From Rhodeus uyekii (taxonomy: Eukaryota; Chordata; Actinopteri; Cypriniformes; Acheilognathidae): 64,000 nucleotides of DNA. Positions 37,195 through 47,848 of the stretch are shown one piece after another. Under the pieces are notes generated by a model that worked only from the letters and a program-made list of their open reading frames with translations, ran no database searches and had not been told where the DNA came from. Position numbers and translations under genes: made by a program. Positions within the stretch are counted from its first letter, which is position 1, and each line of letters begins with the position of its first letter. Where the stretch lies: the NCBI GenBank assembly GCA_037043235.1, contig JAWRVZ010000052.1, positions 1,115,001 through 1,179,000 of the forward strand. The letters run 5' to 3'.

Positions 37195-37316
37195 GTCCCG
37201 TCCCCCCCCCCCCCCTCATCAACAATCTAGTACTGCACGCACCCCCCCGTCAACAATCTACCCGCGACCTAAATTGTTTTTGGGATTTTGGCCCCCGGTG
37301 CAATTGAGTTTGACAC
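37195..37316. mobile_element. hAT-like fragment with C tracts
   Basis: The complement of the right side reads AAGAGTGTCAAACTCAATTG followed by CACCGGGGGCC, a wording known from hAT (Charlie-like) ends. The left side has C runs at 37203-37217 and 37242-37248. No target duplication was found. Confidence 0.4.
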
Positions 37317-37374
37317 TCTTGCTTTAAACAGTGTTTCCAGGATTTTCAGGTAGTCTAACAGGTGTATATCTATA

Positions 37375-37376
<2 letters not shown>

Positions 37377-37448
<72 letters not shown>
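37377..37448. repeat. AT dinucleotide microsatellite
   Basis: About 36 copies without interruption. Confidence 0.97.
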
Positions 37449-37454
<6 letters not shown>

Positions 37455-37756
37455 AATTTAATAAAGTTTATCAAAAAAGTTTTGCTTAGACGATGGAGTA
37501 CAAATAAGTGGAGGTTTCATCACAGCAGACTTTGTGTCTCATTCATATCATGGTTCACACCAACCAACCAATCTTTTTTGGGAAGAGCAGATTTGTCATT
37601 AACCAGGCTTTGTGTGCACCGGTGCAACCCACACTTCTAATATCATGTTCTTAATTGAAACCAATTAGATTTGGAGATGCTGTAACACAGAGGGTTGAGT
37701 TACCACCCCACACTGTGAATGACCTTTTTTCAATGAAAAAAAGAAAAGTACAGTTG

Positions 37757-37985
37757 GTTGTCAAGTCACCTTTACTTATATAGCGCTTTTTACAATACAG
37801 ATAGTTTCAAAGCAGCTTTACAGTGGTCAAATGAAAACATTATAAACAAAGTTTGTTTGGCTGAACGGCAGCCTTAAAAGAGCAGGCGAATTAATACAAT
37901 TGATGAATATTAAGTGTTAAGTTTTGATTATTGATTGATTTGATTGATTGATAGTTTGATTATTATATTGATTATTCAAGTCTAA
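37757..37985 (+). repeat. Dispersed repeat A
   Basis: Same blocks as at 11221: CACCTTTACTTATATAGCGC, TTCAAAGCAGCTTTACAGTG, GTTTGTTTGGCTGAACGGCA, then a run of TGATTGATTTGATTGATTGA. It abuts the LINE directly. Confidence 0.75.
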
Positions 37986-37989
37986 TATT

Positions 37990-38777
37990 ACGCATTTGTC
38001 TTTGAGAGCATATGTCGCAATTTAGATATATTGTTAAGATGGAAGAATGCCATTTTACAGATGCTAGAAATGTGGCTTTCAAATGAAAAATTGGTATCAA
38101 AGAGCACACCCAGGTTTCTAATTGACGACGAAGACTTGACAGAACAGCCATCGAGTGTTAGGCAGTAGTCTAGATTATTACGTGCAGAACTTTTTGGTTA
38201 ATTAGAATCTCTGTTTTTTCAGAATTAAGCAGTAGAAGGTTATTAGTCATCCAATTTTTACATCAGTTATGCATATTGTTAATTTAGTGAATTGGTACGT
38301 TTCATCAGGATGAGAAGAAATATAGAGCTGAGTATCATCAGCGTAACCGTGAAAGCTAATGCCATGCTTCCTAATAATTGCACCCAAAGGAAGCATATAC
38401 AGGGTTAAAACCAATGGTCCTAGTACTGAACCTTGAGGAACTCCATACTGAACCGGTGATCGATATGACATCTCCTCATTTACTGCTACAAACTGATAAC
38501 GGTCAGATAAGTACGATTTGAACCAGGCTAATGCAACTCCACTAATGCCAACATAGTTTTCAAGTCAATTTAGAAGGATTTTGTAGTCGATTGTATCAAA
38601 TGCAGCACGAAGGTCCAGTAACACTAACAGAGAGATACAACCACGATCGGATGATAAGAGCAAATCATTTGTAACTCTAATGAGAGCAGTCTCAGTTCTA
38701 TGATACGGTCTAAATCCTGACTGGAAATCCTCGTAGATGCTGTTTCTTTCTAAAAGGAACATAGTTGTGAAGATATT
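37990..38777 (-). pseudogene. LINE ORF2: reverse transcriptase, second part
   Basis: After the solo LTR the minus strand reads FLLERNSIYEDFQSGFRPYH, RTETALIRVTNDLLLSSDRG, LVLLDLRAAFDTIDYKILL, then a GVPQGSVLGPLVLTLYMLPL block and HGISFHGYADDTQLYIS, with the catalytic YADD intact. Further on, past stops, come LLLLNSEKTEILI and a NLGVLFDTNFSFESHI-like block. The thumb and the C-terminus are missing. Confidence 0.85.
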
Positions 38778-38781
38778 GCCT

Positions 38782-40086
38782 TGTTACGTCTGTGACTACT
38801 CTCGGATGTGGTTGTTGTTGTTTCTTTCTCTCCTCGTTGTTTGCTGTCTCTCCTCCTATCCTGCTTCTCATAGGTTTCCACCCAAATTGGATGTGACGTC
38901 AGAGTGCGCCGGTTGGTTTCGGCGGAGCGGCGCCCGTTTAAAAGAGAAGCGGAAACGCGTCATTGGGAGAGGGAGAGAGTCAGAGACTGATCTGTGTTTT
39001 TAGTCATGTGCAGAGTGTAAACGCAGTTGTGAAATTGTGCTAATGAAACTACTGTTGAGTTGAGCCATTGGTGTTTTCTTTCTTTCATTTAAGTTACTCC
39101 CTCTCTTTTTGTATTATTTCATTTTGTTACATTAGTGGCGTGTGTGCCACTGTGGTATTTATTATTCGTTATTTATTATTAACGCTGTAGGGGCTAGGTG
39201 CCTTTTTATTTCAAAATACCTTTTCTCCTGTTTATATTTAGATAGGGAGATAGGAAAGATATTTTATATATATTGTTAGGATATTTTTCTTTTGACAGGG
39301 AATTTAGTTTCTCCGGCGATTATTTAGTTAATTTTTTGTTTGTTATTTTGGCCTGGCCTAGCCCTGAAGTTATTCCTGTGTTTTGAGATTTTTCTTTTTG
39401 ACTTTGTGGCAACGCTCATTCTTTTGACCTCACAAAAAAATAAAATTAGGAACCCAAGAGTTCCTTTCAAAAGTTTAACAAAGGGGTGACTCACAGGCAG
39501 AGATCCAATTGCTTTGTCTTTATTAAGAGTAGTCTTACAGGCAGATGGTCAGGGCAAACAGAGAGTAGACATAAACGGTAAATCAGGCAGGGATAACAAA
39601 GGCGGGCAGACAGGATCAGAATCGTGGTACAGGCAGTGGTCAAGACAGGCAGCTATCAATCATAAACGTTAATCCAGGCACAGGTCAGGGCAGGCAGAAC
39701 AGGATCAAAAATGGGTAAACGGGCAGAACTGGTAATAGGCAAACAGACAGGGAATATAAACACTCAGAACTGACAACCGGGGCTAATCAAGACTTCGCGG
39801 TGAGTGTGTGTGTGAAGCAGTCTTTTATAGTCCAGGTGATGATGAACAGGTGATGTGACAAACAATGATAATGGAGTCCAGCTGTGTGTGTGTAATCAGT
39901 CCAGTGTGATGGTTGCTGGGAAATGTAGTGTGTAGTGAATTGACAGTATAAGTGAGTGAGCTCCTTCTGGTGGCCATGGAGGGGAGCGCAGAGCTCATAA
40001 TCATAACAAAAAGGTACTCTGTTTTGATATCTTTCTTTTTTTTATGTTCACCCCTGTACCCCTAGACTACAAAAGGGGTCGTAACA
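38782..40086. mobile_element. Solo LTR inserted in the LINE reverse transcriptase
   Basis: The ends are TGTTACG and CGTAACA, a perfect 7-bp inversion. The target duplication GCCT lies at 38778-38781 and 40087-40090. Removing the insert and one GCCT restores the LINE frame. Without the nested LTR at 39474-40008 it is about 765 bp. No retroviral gene is present, so it is a solo LTR, probably left by recombination between two LTRs. Which strand is sense is unclear. Confidence 0.85.
39474..40008 (-). mobile_element. Second solo LTR nested in the first
   Basis: Perfect 5-bp target duplications AAAAG flank it (39469-39473, 40009-40013). The minus strand begins TGTTATGATTATGAG and ends near CACCCCTTTGTTA; the last two bases, expected CA, read AA. 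The minus strand also has an AATAAAG polyadenylation signal and TATAAAAG box. The 3' end resembles that of the solo LTR at 56967 (CCTTTGTTA vs CCTTGTTACA). Confidence 0.85.
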
Positions 40087-40090
40087 GCCT

Positions 40091-40559
40091 TTTCTAGAAT
40101 TTTTGACAAAAAAGGTAGATTTGATATCGGCCTGTAATTAACTAATTCTGTAGGATCAAGTTCTGTTTTTTTAATAAGCGGTTTAATTACGGCTAGTTTA
40201 AAGGTTTTTGGTACGTATCCTAATGACAAACATGAATTATTAAGAAGAGGATCTATGATTTCTGGAAGCATCTCTTTCAGTAGCTTAGTTGGTATTGGGT
40301 CTAGCATACATGTTGTTGATTTTGATGATTTAATGAGTTTAGATAATTCTTCCTCCCCAATAGCCTTGAAGGAGTGGAATTTTTCTTCAGGTACACTAAA
40401 ATTTATTGTATTTTGTGATATTATAGTAGACGGTTGCATGGTTATAATTTTCTCTCTAACATTATGAACCTTGCAGGTAAAGAAGACCATGAAGTCATTA
40501 CTGCTGTACTGTTTTAAAGCATCTGGGGTTGAGGCTTTATTTCTTGTTAGTTTAGTCAC
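40091..40559 (-). pseudogene. LINE ORF2: reverse transcriptase, first part
   Basis: The frame encodes LTRNKASTPDALKQYSSNDF, KIITMQPSTI, SKSTTCMLDPIPTKLLKEM, LAVIKPLIKKTELDPTELVN and YRPISNLPFLSKILEK, the linker and first blocks of an L2/Rex-type reverse transcriptase. The coding sequence is cut at LEK by the solo LTR and would continue at ISSQLCTFLLERN after it. Confidence 0.88.
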
Positions 40560-41018
40560 TGTATCAAATAAATACCTAGGGTTGTATTTGTTTTCTTCTA
40601 AGAGGGTAGAAAAGTAAGCAGGTCTAGCTGATTTTAAGGCCTTTCTGAATGCAATAGAGCTGTCTTTCTATGAAATGCGAAAAACCTCAAGCTTAGTTTT
40701 TTTCCAGCTCCGCTCCATTTTTCTGGCTGCTCTCTTGAGGGCCCGGGTGTGCTCGTTGTACCACGGTGTTGGACTATTTTCTTTAATCTTCTTTAAGCGC
40801 AACGGAGCAACAGTGTCTAAAGTGCTGGAAAAGAGAGAGTTAGTAGTTTCTGTTGCAACATCAAGTTCTTCTAGGCTATCTGGGATGTTAAGTAGATGAA
40901 ACTGATCAGGAAGATTATTTATAAAGCTATCTTTTGTGTTAGTAGTGATAGTTCTACTATATTTATAACAGGGAGTTAGTTTTTCGACTTTGGCTAATGG
41001 TAATCTACATGCAACTAA

Positions 41019-41597
41019 TTAATGATCTGAGATGTCACCGCTCTGCTGCAGAATTTGAACAGTATCAACATTGATCCCATATGACAATATTAGATCTAAA
41101 GTATTATTACGAGAATGAGTGGGTCCTGATACATGTTGTGTAACTCCAAAAGAGTTTAAGAAGTCTCTAAATGCCAATCCCAATGTGTCTTTTTCATTAT
41201 CTACATGGATATTAAAATCACCGACAATTATGACTTTATCTGCAGACATTACTAATTCTGAGAGAAAATCAGCAAATTCTTTGATAAAGTCTGTATGGTG
41301 CCCTGGTGGCCTGTATAGAATAGCCAGCACAAAAGTTAAACAGGAATTATTACTTGCACTAGATAATTTTACATTAAGGACCATCACTTCAAAAGAATTA
41401 TATTTCAAATTAGACCTTTGAGCAGTACTGATGGTGTTACTATAAATTACAGCAACACCTCCTCCTTTACCTATCAGACGAGGCTCATGTTTATAACAGT
41501 AATCTTGAGGGGTGGACTCATTTAAAGTAATGTAATCGTCTGGTTTTAGCCAGGTTTCTGTCAAACACAGCACATCTAGTTTATGATCTGTAATCAT
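41019..41597 (-). pseudogene. LINE ORF2: AP endonuclease
   Basis: The open frame of 192 codons shows LDVLCLTETWLKPDD, GKGGGVAVIYS, AILYRPPGHHTDFI, VIIVGDFNIHVDN, GPTHSRNNTLDLILS and ends at SGDISDH with the catalytic Asp-His. A stop follows directly after SDH, so this copy is separated from its reverse transcriptase by one mutation. Length and motif order are normal for the family. Confidence 0.88.
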
Positions 41598-41897
41598 ATC
41601 ATTTACAATGAGTGCTTTTGAGGAAAGAGACCGTATATTCAGTAACCCAAGCTTTATAATTTGTTAATTTGTGTTATATCCGTTCTTAGTTGTTTGTAAA
41701 TCAATTAAATTTTTACCCTGAAACGGTTTTGAGAATTTTTTGTATTTGCTAATTCGGGAACAGACAGTCTCTATAGGATGATATCTAGGTGAAAGATTCT
41801 CTATGTGTTGTAATTTATCTGACCTCTGTGACGTGAGACAGCTAGCAGACGGTCGGTTTATCCAGTTTGTCTGCTTCCTGACCTGGACCCCAGTTAG

Positions 41898-42370
41898 TCA
41901 AGGTTTAGCTCTAAGACTATGTGCCAAATTACTAGAGAGAAGAGCGGCACCATCCAAGGTGGCATGAATACCATCTCTTTTCAACAGGTCAGGTCTGCCC
42001 CAAAAACGTTTCCAATTGTCTATGAACCCTATGTTATTCTGCGGGCACCACTTAGACATCCAGCCATTGAGTGAGGATAATCTGCTAAGCATCTCATCAC
42101 TCCTGCGCATAGGAAGAGGGCCAGAGCAAATTACAGTGCCTGACATTGTACTTATGAGTTCACACACCTTTTTAATATTAGTTTTTAGTGATCTCCGACT
42201 GGCGAAGTCAGACATCATTAGCACCGACGTGAATAACAATCTTAGGATATTTACGATTAACCTTAGCCAGCACTTTTAAATTTGCTTTGACGTCAGGCGC
42301 TCTGGCTCCCGGCAAACATGTGACTATGGTGGCTGGAGTCTCTATTTTCACATTCCGAGTAATAGAATCG
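41898..42370 (-). pseudogene. LINE ORF1: SGNH/GDSL esterase domain
   Basis: The minus strand reads IGDSITRNVKIETPATIVTC at about 42370, then GARAPDVKANLKVLAKVNRK, PKIVIHVGAND, and after a one-base frameshift near 42240 DFASRRSLKTNIKKVCELIS, RRSDEMLSRLSSLNGWMSKW and DLLKRDGIHATLDGAALL. GDS gives the nucleophilic Ser (block I), GAND the oxyanion Asn (block III), and DGIH the Asp-His pair (block V). All catalytic residues are thus present, although the frame is not continuous. Confidence 0.8.
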
Positions 42371-42374
42371 CCAA

Positions 42375-42866
42375 TCACAAGGGCACTTTCAACAGGTTTC
42401 TCAGTGGGTGCGTCACTGAGTGGGGAGAACCTGTTTGATGTTCTGATCGGAATGGAACAGTGTTTTTTTTCCCGCGATTATGCCGTCTCACAGTCACCCA
42501 GTTGCCCTGCTGCACGGGCTCCACAGCCGGAATCGAACAATGTACAGGGTTTGCTAAGCTAGTCGCATCCAAAGCAGTATCTAAAGCCCTTGCATTCTTA
42601 CTATCCTCGATTAAAGTTTGGATGCATGTCTCTAATTCTGAGATCTTCTCTGTCAGCCTGACAATGTCCCTACATTTATCACATGTGAAGCCCTGGCTGC
42701 TGACATTGACAGAAAGAGTATGCATGAAGCAGGAAGTGCATGTAAGAATTACAGGAGATGACATGACTCGCCGTGTGTGTTGATCCAACTCACCAGTTGT
42801 TTGATGAACTCTGGGAAAAAAGGCGCGAGCGAGAAAACGCTGTATGCACGAACAGTAAGACAGCAC
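42375..42866 (-). pseudogene. LINE ORF1: cysteine motif, coiled coil, linker
   Basis: The frame encodes LTCTSCFMHTL and FTCDKCRDIV, four cysteines in two CxxC pairs that fit a PHD-like or ribbon zinc site, then a heptad region LTEKISELETCIQTLIEDSK, and then a W-containing linker (GNWVTVRRHNRGK). The coiled coil would allow oligomerisation of the RNA-binding ORF1 protein. The esterase follows downstream in another frame, so ORF1 is broken around 42380. Confidence 0.65.
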
Positions 42867-43594
42867 AATGCTAACGCGTTTAGCGACTAAGATTAAAGCT
42901 AACGATTACAGTTTATTAAATAATCTATTTTTGTATTGTATTTAGCAATAAGAACGAAAATCGAGTTAAAAATCTAAAACAAAAACAAGGTTCTGTGTTA
43001 TTAGTTTAGTCATATTGTCTTTGTCTATAATTATGACTTAAATTGAGATCAGACCAGATTCATAAGTAAGCAGTGCATAAATCCAGACATTTTCAAAGGG
43101 TTGACAAACAATTTTTTTATGACTGTGAGATTCAGATTCTGTTAGTTTGGACTTTTGGGGTTTCAGCTCCAAGTGGATGCTGCACATTGGTGGTTGAGGA
43201 GAGAACCTTGATATGATTGCACAGGTGTACTGTTTGGGTGTACAGTAGTACATATTAAAGCACTGGATAAAAGGTACATTCATCCATTAATTCATTCACC
43301 AACTTCACTAATAACTTCTGAGTTTTTAATTTGTTGTCATGGTTATTAATTTATGTAGTATATTTTATTATTTTTAATCTATTGCTACTTGTTATTAATT
43401 ATTGAAACCAAAACCCGGATAGCTTAGATTGACATCATGTCCTGTGACGTATTATCTATATGAGGTCCATCAAATATTCAAATTTCAAGGCTTTTTAAAC
43501 CTTATTCAAAAACTTTCAAACAAGAAGTTTTCATTCCAATATTTAGAGTTGGTCCAGTATTATTATCATTTTTTTTATAGCTTTATTCAATACT
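42867..43594. other. No gene seen
   Basis: Upstream of the LINE ORF1; the first part is probably its 5' UTR. AT-rich, no other signal. Confidence 0.5.
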
Positions 43595-43599
43595 GATTG

Positions 43600-43910
43600 T
43601 GTCATGGTGGTACAAAGGAGGACTCAAGTGCAGGTAAAAAGTGATTATTTATTATAACAAAAGAACTAAACACAAGAAAGAAAACACCCACGTGGGGGAA
43701 AATATTACCATAACAATGTAACTGAACAGAAACAAACCGGATGAAACGGTACTTCAGGAACAGGTAACATGCAGGGAGAAATAACAACGACACGACACAG
43801 GACAGCAAACAATCCGGGATTAAATAGGGCACATGAGGGAAGGAAGTGATGAGACACAGCTGGGAATGATTAAGGGAAACAAGGAGGCGGGGTAGACACT
43901 AACGAGACAC

Positions 43911-43950
<40 letters not shown>

Positions 43951-45850
43951 TGCCACGGTTCCATCCACTAGAACACTAAAACCACTGAAAACAGAGACTG
44001 AACCGTGACACTACCCCCCCTCTAAAGGGACGCCACCTGGCGTTCCAACACGAAAAAAAAACCCACACAAATGTCACCACCAAGCAGGGAACTCAAGAAA
44101 TCACAGAAAACCAAAAACGGGAGGGGAGGGGAGGGAGGGAGCAAAACAGATCCATGGAACAGTAAGCATCATAAAGGGTCCACAACCTAGAAAGCAAAAC
44201 CAAAAAACACATAATATCCAGGACGGAGCAGGGGGGATGAGCCAAGGTGGCTGCAGGGAAATCAGAGTACCGGCAGGCTTTGGCGGGTTAGCAGTCCCGG
44301 CAGGCAGCCAGGGTGGTGCCGGAGGAGTCCGCCAGGCAGAGTCCGGCACAACCGGAAACAAAAGTTCATAGTCCCGTAACCCAAGTTCATAGTTCCCTGA
44401 CAATTCAGGCCAACAGAGTTCAAAGTCAAGTGACCCAGGTTCAAGGTCGCCTGGCGGATCAGGCATGAAAGGTTCAAGATTGCCTGGCAAGTCAGACCGG
44501 CAGGATTCAAGGCTACCTGGCGGATCAAGCAGGCAGAGTTCCAGGTTAACCGTATAATCAGACCGGCAAGGCTCAGGATCGCCCGTAGAATCAAACCGGC
44601 AAGGCTCAGGGTCCGCCAGCGGATCAGGTATGCAGGGTTCCGGGTCAACTGGCGGCGCTGGCAGGGCGAGCAGTCTCGGCGGCGCCGGCAGGGCCAGCAG
44701 TCTCGGCGGCGCCGGCAGGGCCAGCAGTCTCGGCGGCTCCGGGTCGACGGCGGCCGGCTGGGCGAGCAGTCTCGGCGGCTCCGGGTCGACGGCGGCCGGC
44801 TGGGCGAGCAGTCTCGGCGGCTCCGGGTCGACGGCGGCCGGCTGGGCGAGCAGTCTCGGCGGCTCCGGGTCGACGGCAGCCGGCTGGGCGAGCAGTCTCG
44901 GCGGCTCCCGGTCGACGGCGGCCAGCTGGGCGAGCAGTCTCGGCGGCTCCCGGTCGACGGCGGCCGGCTGGGCGACCAGTCTCGGCGGCTCCGGGTCGGT
45001 TTCAGGAAAGGCTTTACTCCTCTTCCTCCGCTTCTGTCTCCTCTGAAAGTGAGGAACCCCACTGACCACCGGGATAGCGGAGTGAGAGTAGGTGGGTTGA
45101 GCGTTCGCCTGGGGTGTCTGTCTCCGCGTCTCTTGAAGGTCGAGATGGTCTATGAACTCCCAAAATGAGAGATCTGTGAGCTTCTCCATCTCCCAGTAGA
45201 TGAGGGGTTTGTCCAGACAGAGATTAAACACTTCTTTGAGGTCTTGCTCAGTGTACTCGAATTGGTCTATCTCGATCAGAAACTGACGAGCAAACACCCT
45301 CACCTCCGTCCTCAGCTGGCGGAAATAAATCTGATTAGTGTAGCGCTCCATCTGCTGGCAGACAGAGAGTCCCAAGGTGGCAGATGGGCCCAGAAAAATT
45401 CCCATGTCTGCACTAATCCTTCCCAGAACACTCTAAACAAAACAAAAAACAAATAATCCACTTCACCGCTGAGTCCAGAAAGGGTCGTGTCGTTCTGTCA
45501 CGGTGGTACAAAGGAGGACTCAAATGCAGGGTAGGAATAGTATTTATTTAAATAACAAAAGACAAAATACTAAGAAAAACCCACGATGGGGAAAACATAG
45601 CATAACCTGAAACTGAACACAAAGAATCAACCGGGTGGAACGGACGATCAGACATCAGGTAACAGATACGCAAGAACACGATGCACGGACATGAAGACAA
45701 TGACGCCACATCAGACAGCAAACACTGAGGGAACTATATAGGACACAAGAGGATAGGAGTGATCAGAGACAGCTGGGAATGATTACGGGAAACGAGAAGG
45801 CGGGGCAGACGCTAATGAGACACAAACATAGGAGGAGTCGCAGTCACGGT
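43600..45850 (-). mobile_element. Gag-only LTR retrotransposon
   Basis: The left LTR, 43600-44010 (TGTCATGGTGGTAC...CTGAACCGTGACA), is the 3' LTR in minus orientation. It is preceded on that strand by a purine tract (AGAGGGGGGGTAG, complement of 44011-44023). The right LTR starts at 45496 (TGTCACGGTGGTACAAAGGA) and is truncated at about 45850, where hAT sequence starts. Between them is a single ORF and no polymerase. Mobilisation must have depended on another element. A GA tract (43916-43947) lies in the left LTR. Confidence 0.85.
44101..45405 (-). CDS. Gag-like protein with proline-rich 14-residue repeats
   Basis: The uninterrupted 434-codon frame starts at an ATG 90 bases inside the 5' LTR. 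Residues 1-110 are a compact helical-looking region (RYTNQIYFRQLRTEVRVFAR, QFEYTEQDLKEVFNLCL, YWEMEKLTDLSFWEFIDHL) like the capsid part of fish gypsy-type gag. A basic patch RRQKRRKRSK follows. Then come about seven units of DPEPPRLLAQPAAV and three short PPRLLALPA units, then degenerate units around DPEPCRSD and GNLEP, and a hydrophobic C-terminus. There is no zinc knuckle, protease or polymerase. The repeat DNA (42-bp unit, 44640-44995) is very GC- and CpG-rich, unlike its surroundings. I infer a structural protein that co-assembles with a helper element; the function of the repeats is unknown. Confidence 0.7.
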   Translation of the reverse strand: MGIFLGPSATLGLSVCQQMERYTNQIYFRQLRTEVRVFARQFLIEIDQFEYTEQDLKEVFNLCLDKPLIYWEMEKLTDLSFWEFIDHLDLQETRRQTPQANAQPTYSHSAIPVVSGVPHFQRRQKRRKRSKAFPETDPEPPRLVAQPAAVDREPPRLLAQLAAVDREPPRLLAQPAAVDPEPPRLLAQPAAVDPEPPRLLAQPAAVDPEPPRLLAQPAAVDPEPPRLLALPAPPRLLALPAPPRLLALPAPPVDPEPCIPDPLADPEPCRFDSTGDPEPCRSDYTVNLELCLLDPPGSLESCRSDLPGNLEPFMPDPPGDLEPGSLDFELCWPELSGNYELGLRDYELLFPVVPDSAWRTPPAPPWLPAGTANPPKPAGTLISLQPPWLIPPAPSWILCVFWFCFLGCGPFMMLTVPWICFAPSLPSPPVFGFL

Positions 45851-45965
45851 ACCGGTCCGCGGAACGATTTCAACAATCAATCTCGAGCGGGCACCGGTCC
45901 GCGGCGAAATTATCATTTTATTATCGTTTAACGGTCCGCGGCACAAAAAAGGTTGGGGACCACTG
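45851..45965. mobile_element. hAT fragment, right end
   Basis: The complement of the right end reads CAGTGGTCCCCAACCTTTTT then TGTGCCGCGGACCG, a hAT-type terminus. Three CGGTCCGCGG blocks lie inside. The left end abuts the truncated LTR. Confidence 0.6.
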
Positions 45966-46904
45966 TTATACAACATAGGGATGTGTGAGTGTAGTCGACT
46001 ACACGGTACAGGGTGCCACTAGTCGACACCAAAAACACTAGTCGACTACACGAGAAAAAAAAAACCCCACAAGATTTTATTGTTCAAATGACATTTTAAT
46101 CTTACATGTAACCCTCTGAGGCACGCGATCGCAAGTGGGATTAGAACTACCCGTGCGTCCTGTGATCAATTGCTAAATTCAAACGTGTTTTCACGCGTTG
46201 GCTGGCGCTGCGGTCGCGACGGACGTGCTCAGTGTTTGTCATTTATCACAGCTATTCAGTTTTCAACCACGTACCTTTATTTTAGGTTTCAGACGTTTAA
46301 ATACTCATAAGTACTGGCAAAAAATACATTTATAGTTTGAAAAATACACACCGATGTCTATAAAAGTGGAAATAACAATCCATTAAATTATAAACTGACA
46401 AGGTGTTTTATTCAAATCAGACACACATTGCATAGGTTACTATAAACTTCATATTCTTCTCCCGCTTCACTGGACACTTACTGTCATGTATTTCGAGAGA
46501 AGTGACTGAATTTACGTGTTGTAAATCCGATAGATTAGATTCTCTGAACTGCAGTGCCCGTCTTGCATTATAGATCAGCTGACGTGATCGTTATAAAGGC
46601 TTTTAAGACAAAACTTATTCACTTCCGCATATTTGAGAATTGGAATATCAGGTAATTGATAAAAAAAGCCAACAAGTGTGTGAATATTGTGAATAAATAA
46701 GTAAAACTAAATAAATGCGATACATCTGTCATAGTGGTTTTGCGGCTGCGGTGTGTCAGGTGACAAGCATGATGCGTCGCCATGGAAACAACAAGCAGAA
46801 ACTAAATCTTTACCGCAGATCTCCCATGCGTTTTGTTTATATCAGTCGCGGCGGGTTTAATAATGACCATTGAGAGATGAGCGAGGTGTGGGAGTATGAG
46901 AGAT

Positions 46905-47265
46905 GAGCGAGGTGTGGGAGTATACCACCATCCCACTCCCCTCACAGACTCTCCTCTTACCCCCCCCCCATCATCCCACTCCCCTCATAGACTCCTCTCT
47001 CCCCCACCACCATCACACTCTCCTCTTACCCCCACCACCATCCCACTCCCCTCATAGACTCCTTTCTCCCTCACCACCCTCCCCCTCCCACTCCCCTCAC
47101 AGACTCGCCTTTTACCCCACCATCCCACTCCCCTCATAGACTCCTCTCTCCCTCCCACCACCATCCCACTCCCCTCACAGACTCTCCTCTCACCCCCCAC
47201 CATTCCACTCCCCGCATAGACTCCTTCACTGCCCCCCCCCCACTACCCTTATAGACTCTTCGCAC
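46905..47265 (+). repeat. C-rich minisatellite
   Basis: Imperfect tandem copies of about 36-45 bp around CATCCCACTCCCCTCATAGA and CTCCTCTCTCCC, roughly eight units. Preceded by a 26-bp direct repeat starting GAGAGATGAGCGAGGTGTGG. The open frames on both strands are a by-product of the composition. Confidence 0.85.
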
Positions 47266-47269
47266 ATTG

Positions 47270-47848
47270 TTACTTATTTGTGCCATTTGCACTGCCGACT
47301 GTTCATTACAGTAACAACTGTTTACAACAACTGTTTACTGTTTACAGTAACAACTGTTTACACTTGCACTACTGTACTTTAGCTGGAACATGCTCATTTG
47401 CACTACCAACTGTTCATACAGTACCAACTGTTTACATTTCGCATCTCACTTATTTGCACTGTCCATGCTCATTGCACTACCTTAAATCTACTGCTTACCT
47501 TAAGCTAACAATTGTATACATCTACCTGTAAAATTCTGTTTATAGTTAGAGACATCTGTATATACATTTACATTTATAGCACATATTCATCTGTAAATGC
47601 TGTTTATAGATACCTGTAATTATATTTATAGCACACACTCACCTGTTATAGTAATAACCATCTGTATATTTATATTCATTGTACATATTACCAGTAAACC
47701 CTGTACATCTCCATATCCTGCACTTATGCAACCTTTGTATATATCCTGCACTTGCTGCTATTGCACTTCTGGTTAGACCTAAACTGCATTTCGTTGCCTT
47801 GTACCTGTACTTGTGTAATGACAAAAAAGTTGAATCTAATCTAATTTT
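47270..47848 (+). repeat. Retroposon 3' end with TCTAA tail
   Basis: The end reads CTGCATTTCGTTGCCTTGTA, CCTGTACTTGTGTAATGACA then GTTGAATCTAATCTAAT. A 3' end followed by a short repeat is typical of LINE-mobilised sequence. Upstream are tandem echoes of CAACTGTTTAC (47300-47440). Confidence 0.6.

Larger units (their letters stand above)
37986..42866 (-). mobile_element. CR1/L2-type LINE with esterase ORF1, split by nested solo LTRs
   Basis: On the minus strand the order is: a cysteine-rich plus coiled-coil region (42375-42866), an SGNH esterase (41898-42370), an endonuclease (41019-41597), and a reverse transcriptase in two parts (40091-40559 and 37990-38777). The gap in the reverse transcriptase is the solo LTR at 38782-40086. 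The 3' UTR and the last part of the polymerase are missing: the element ends in repeat A at 37985. Esterase and PHD-like modules in ORF1 are known from CR1-like elements. Single-base frameshifts break both ORFs. Confidence 0.85.

Noticed and set aside
37269..37640. Open frames of alternating Tyr-Ile over the AT tract
   Set aside because: They are translations of a dinucleotide repeat and have no start context or flanking coding sequence.
44262..45062. Second long minus-strand frame and a plus-strand glycine/serine-rich frame over the 42-bp repeats
   Set aside because: The repeat length is divisible by three and GC-rich, which opens all frames. Only the 434-codon frame has the capsid-like N-terminus.
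46903..47203. Proline-rich and glycine-rich frames on opposite strands
   Set aside because: They follow from the C-rich minisatellite composition.
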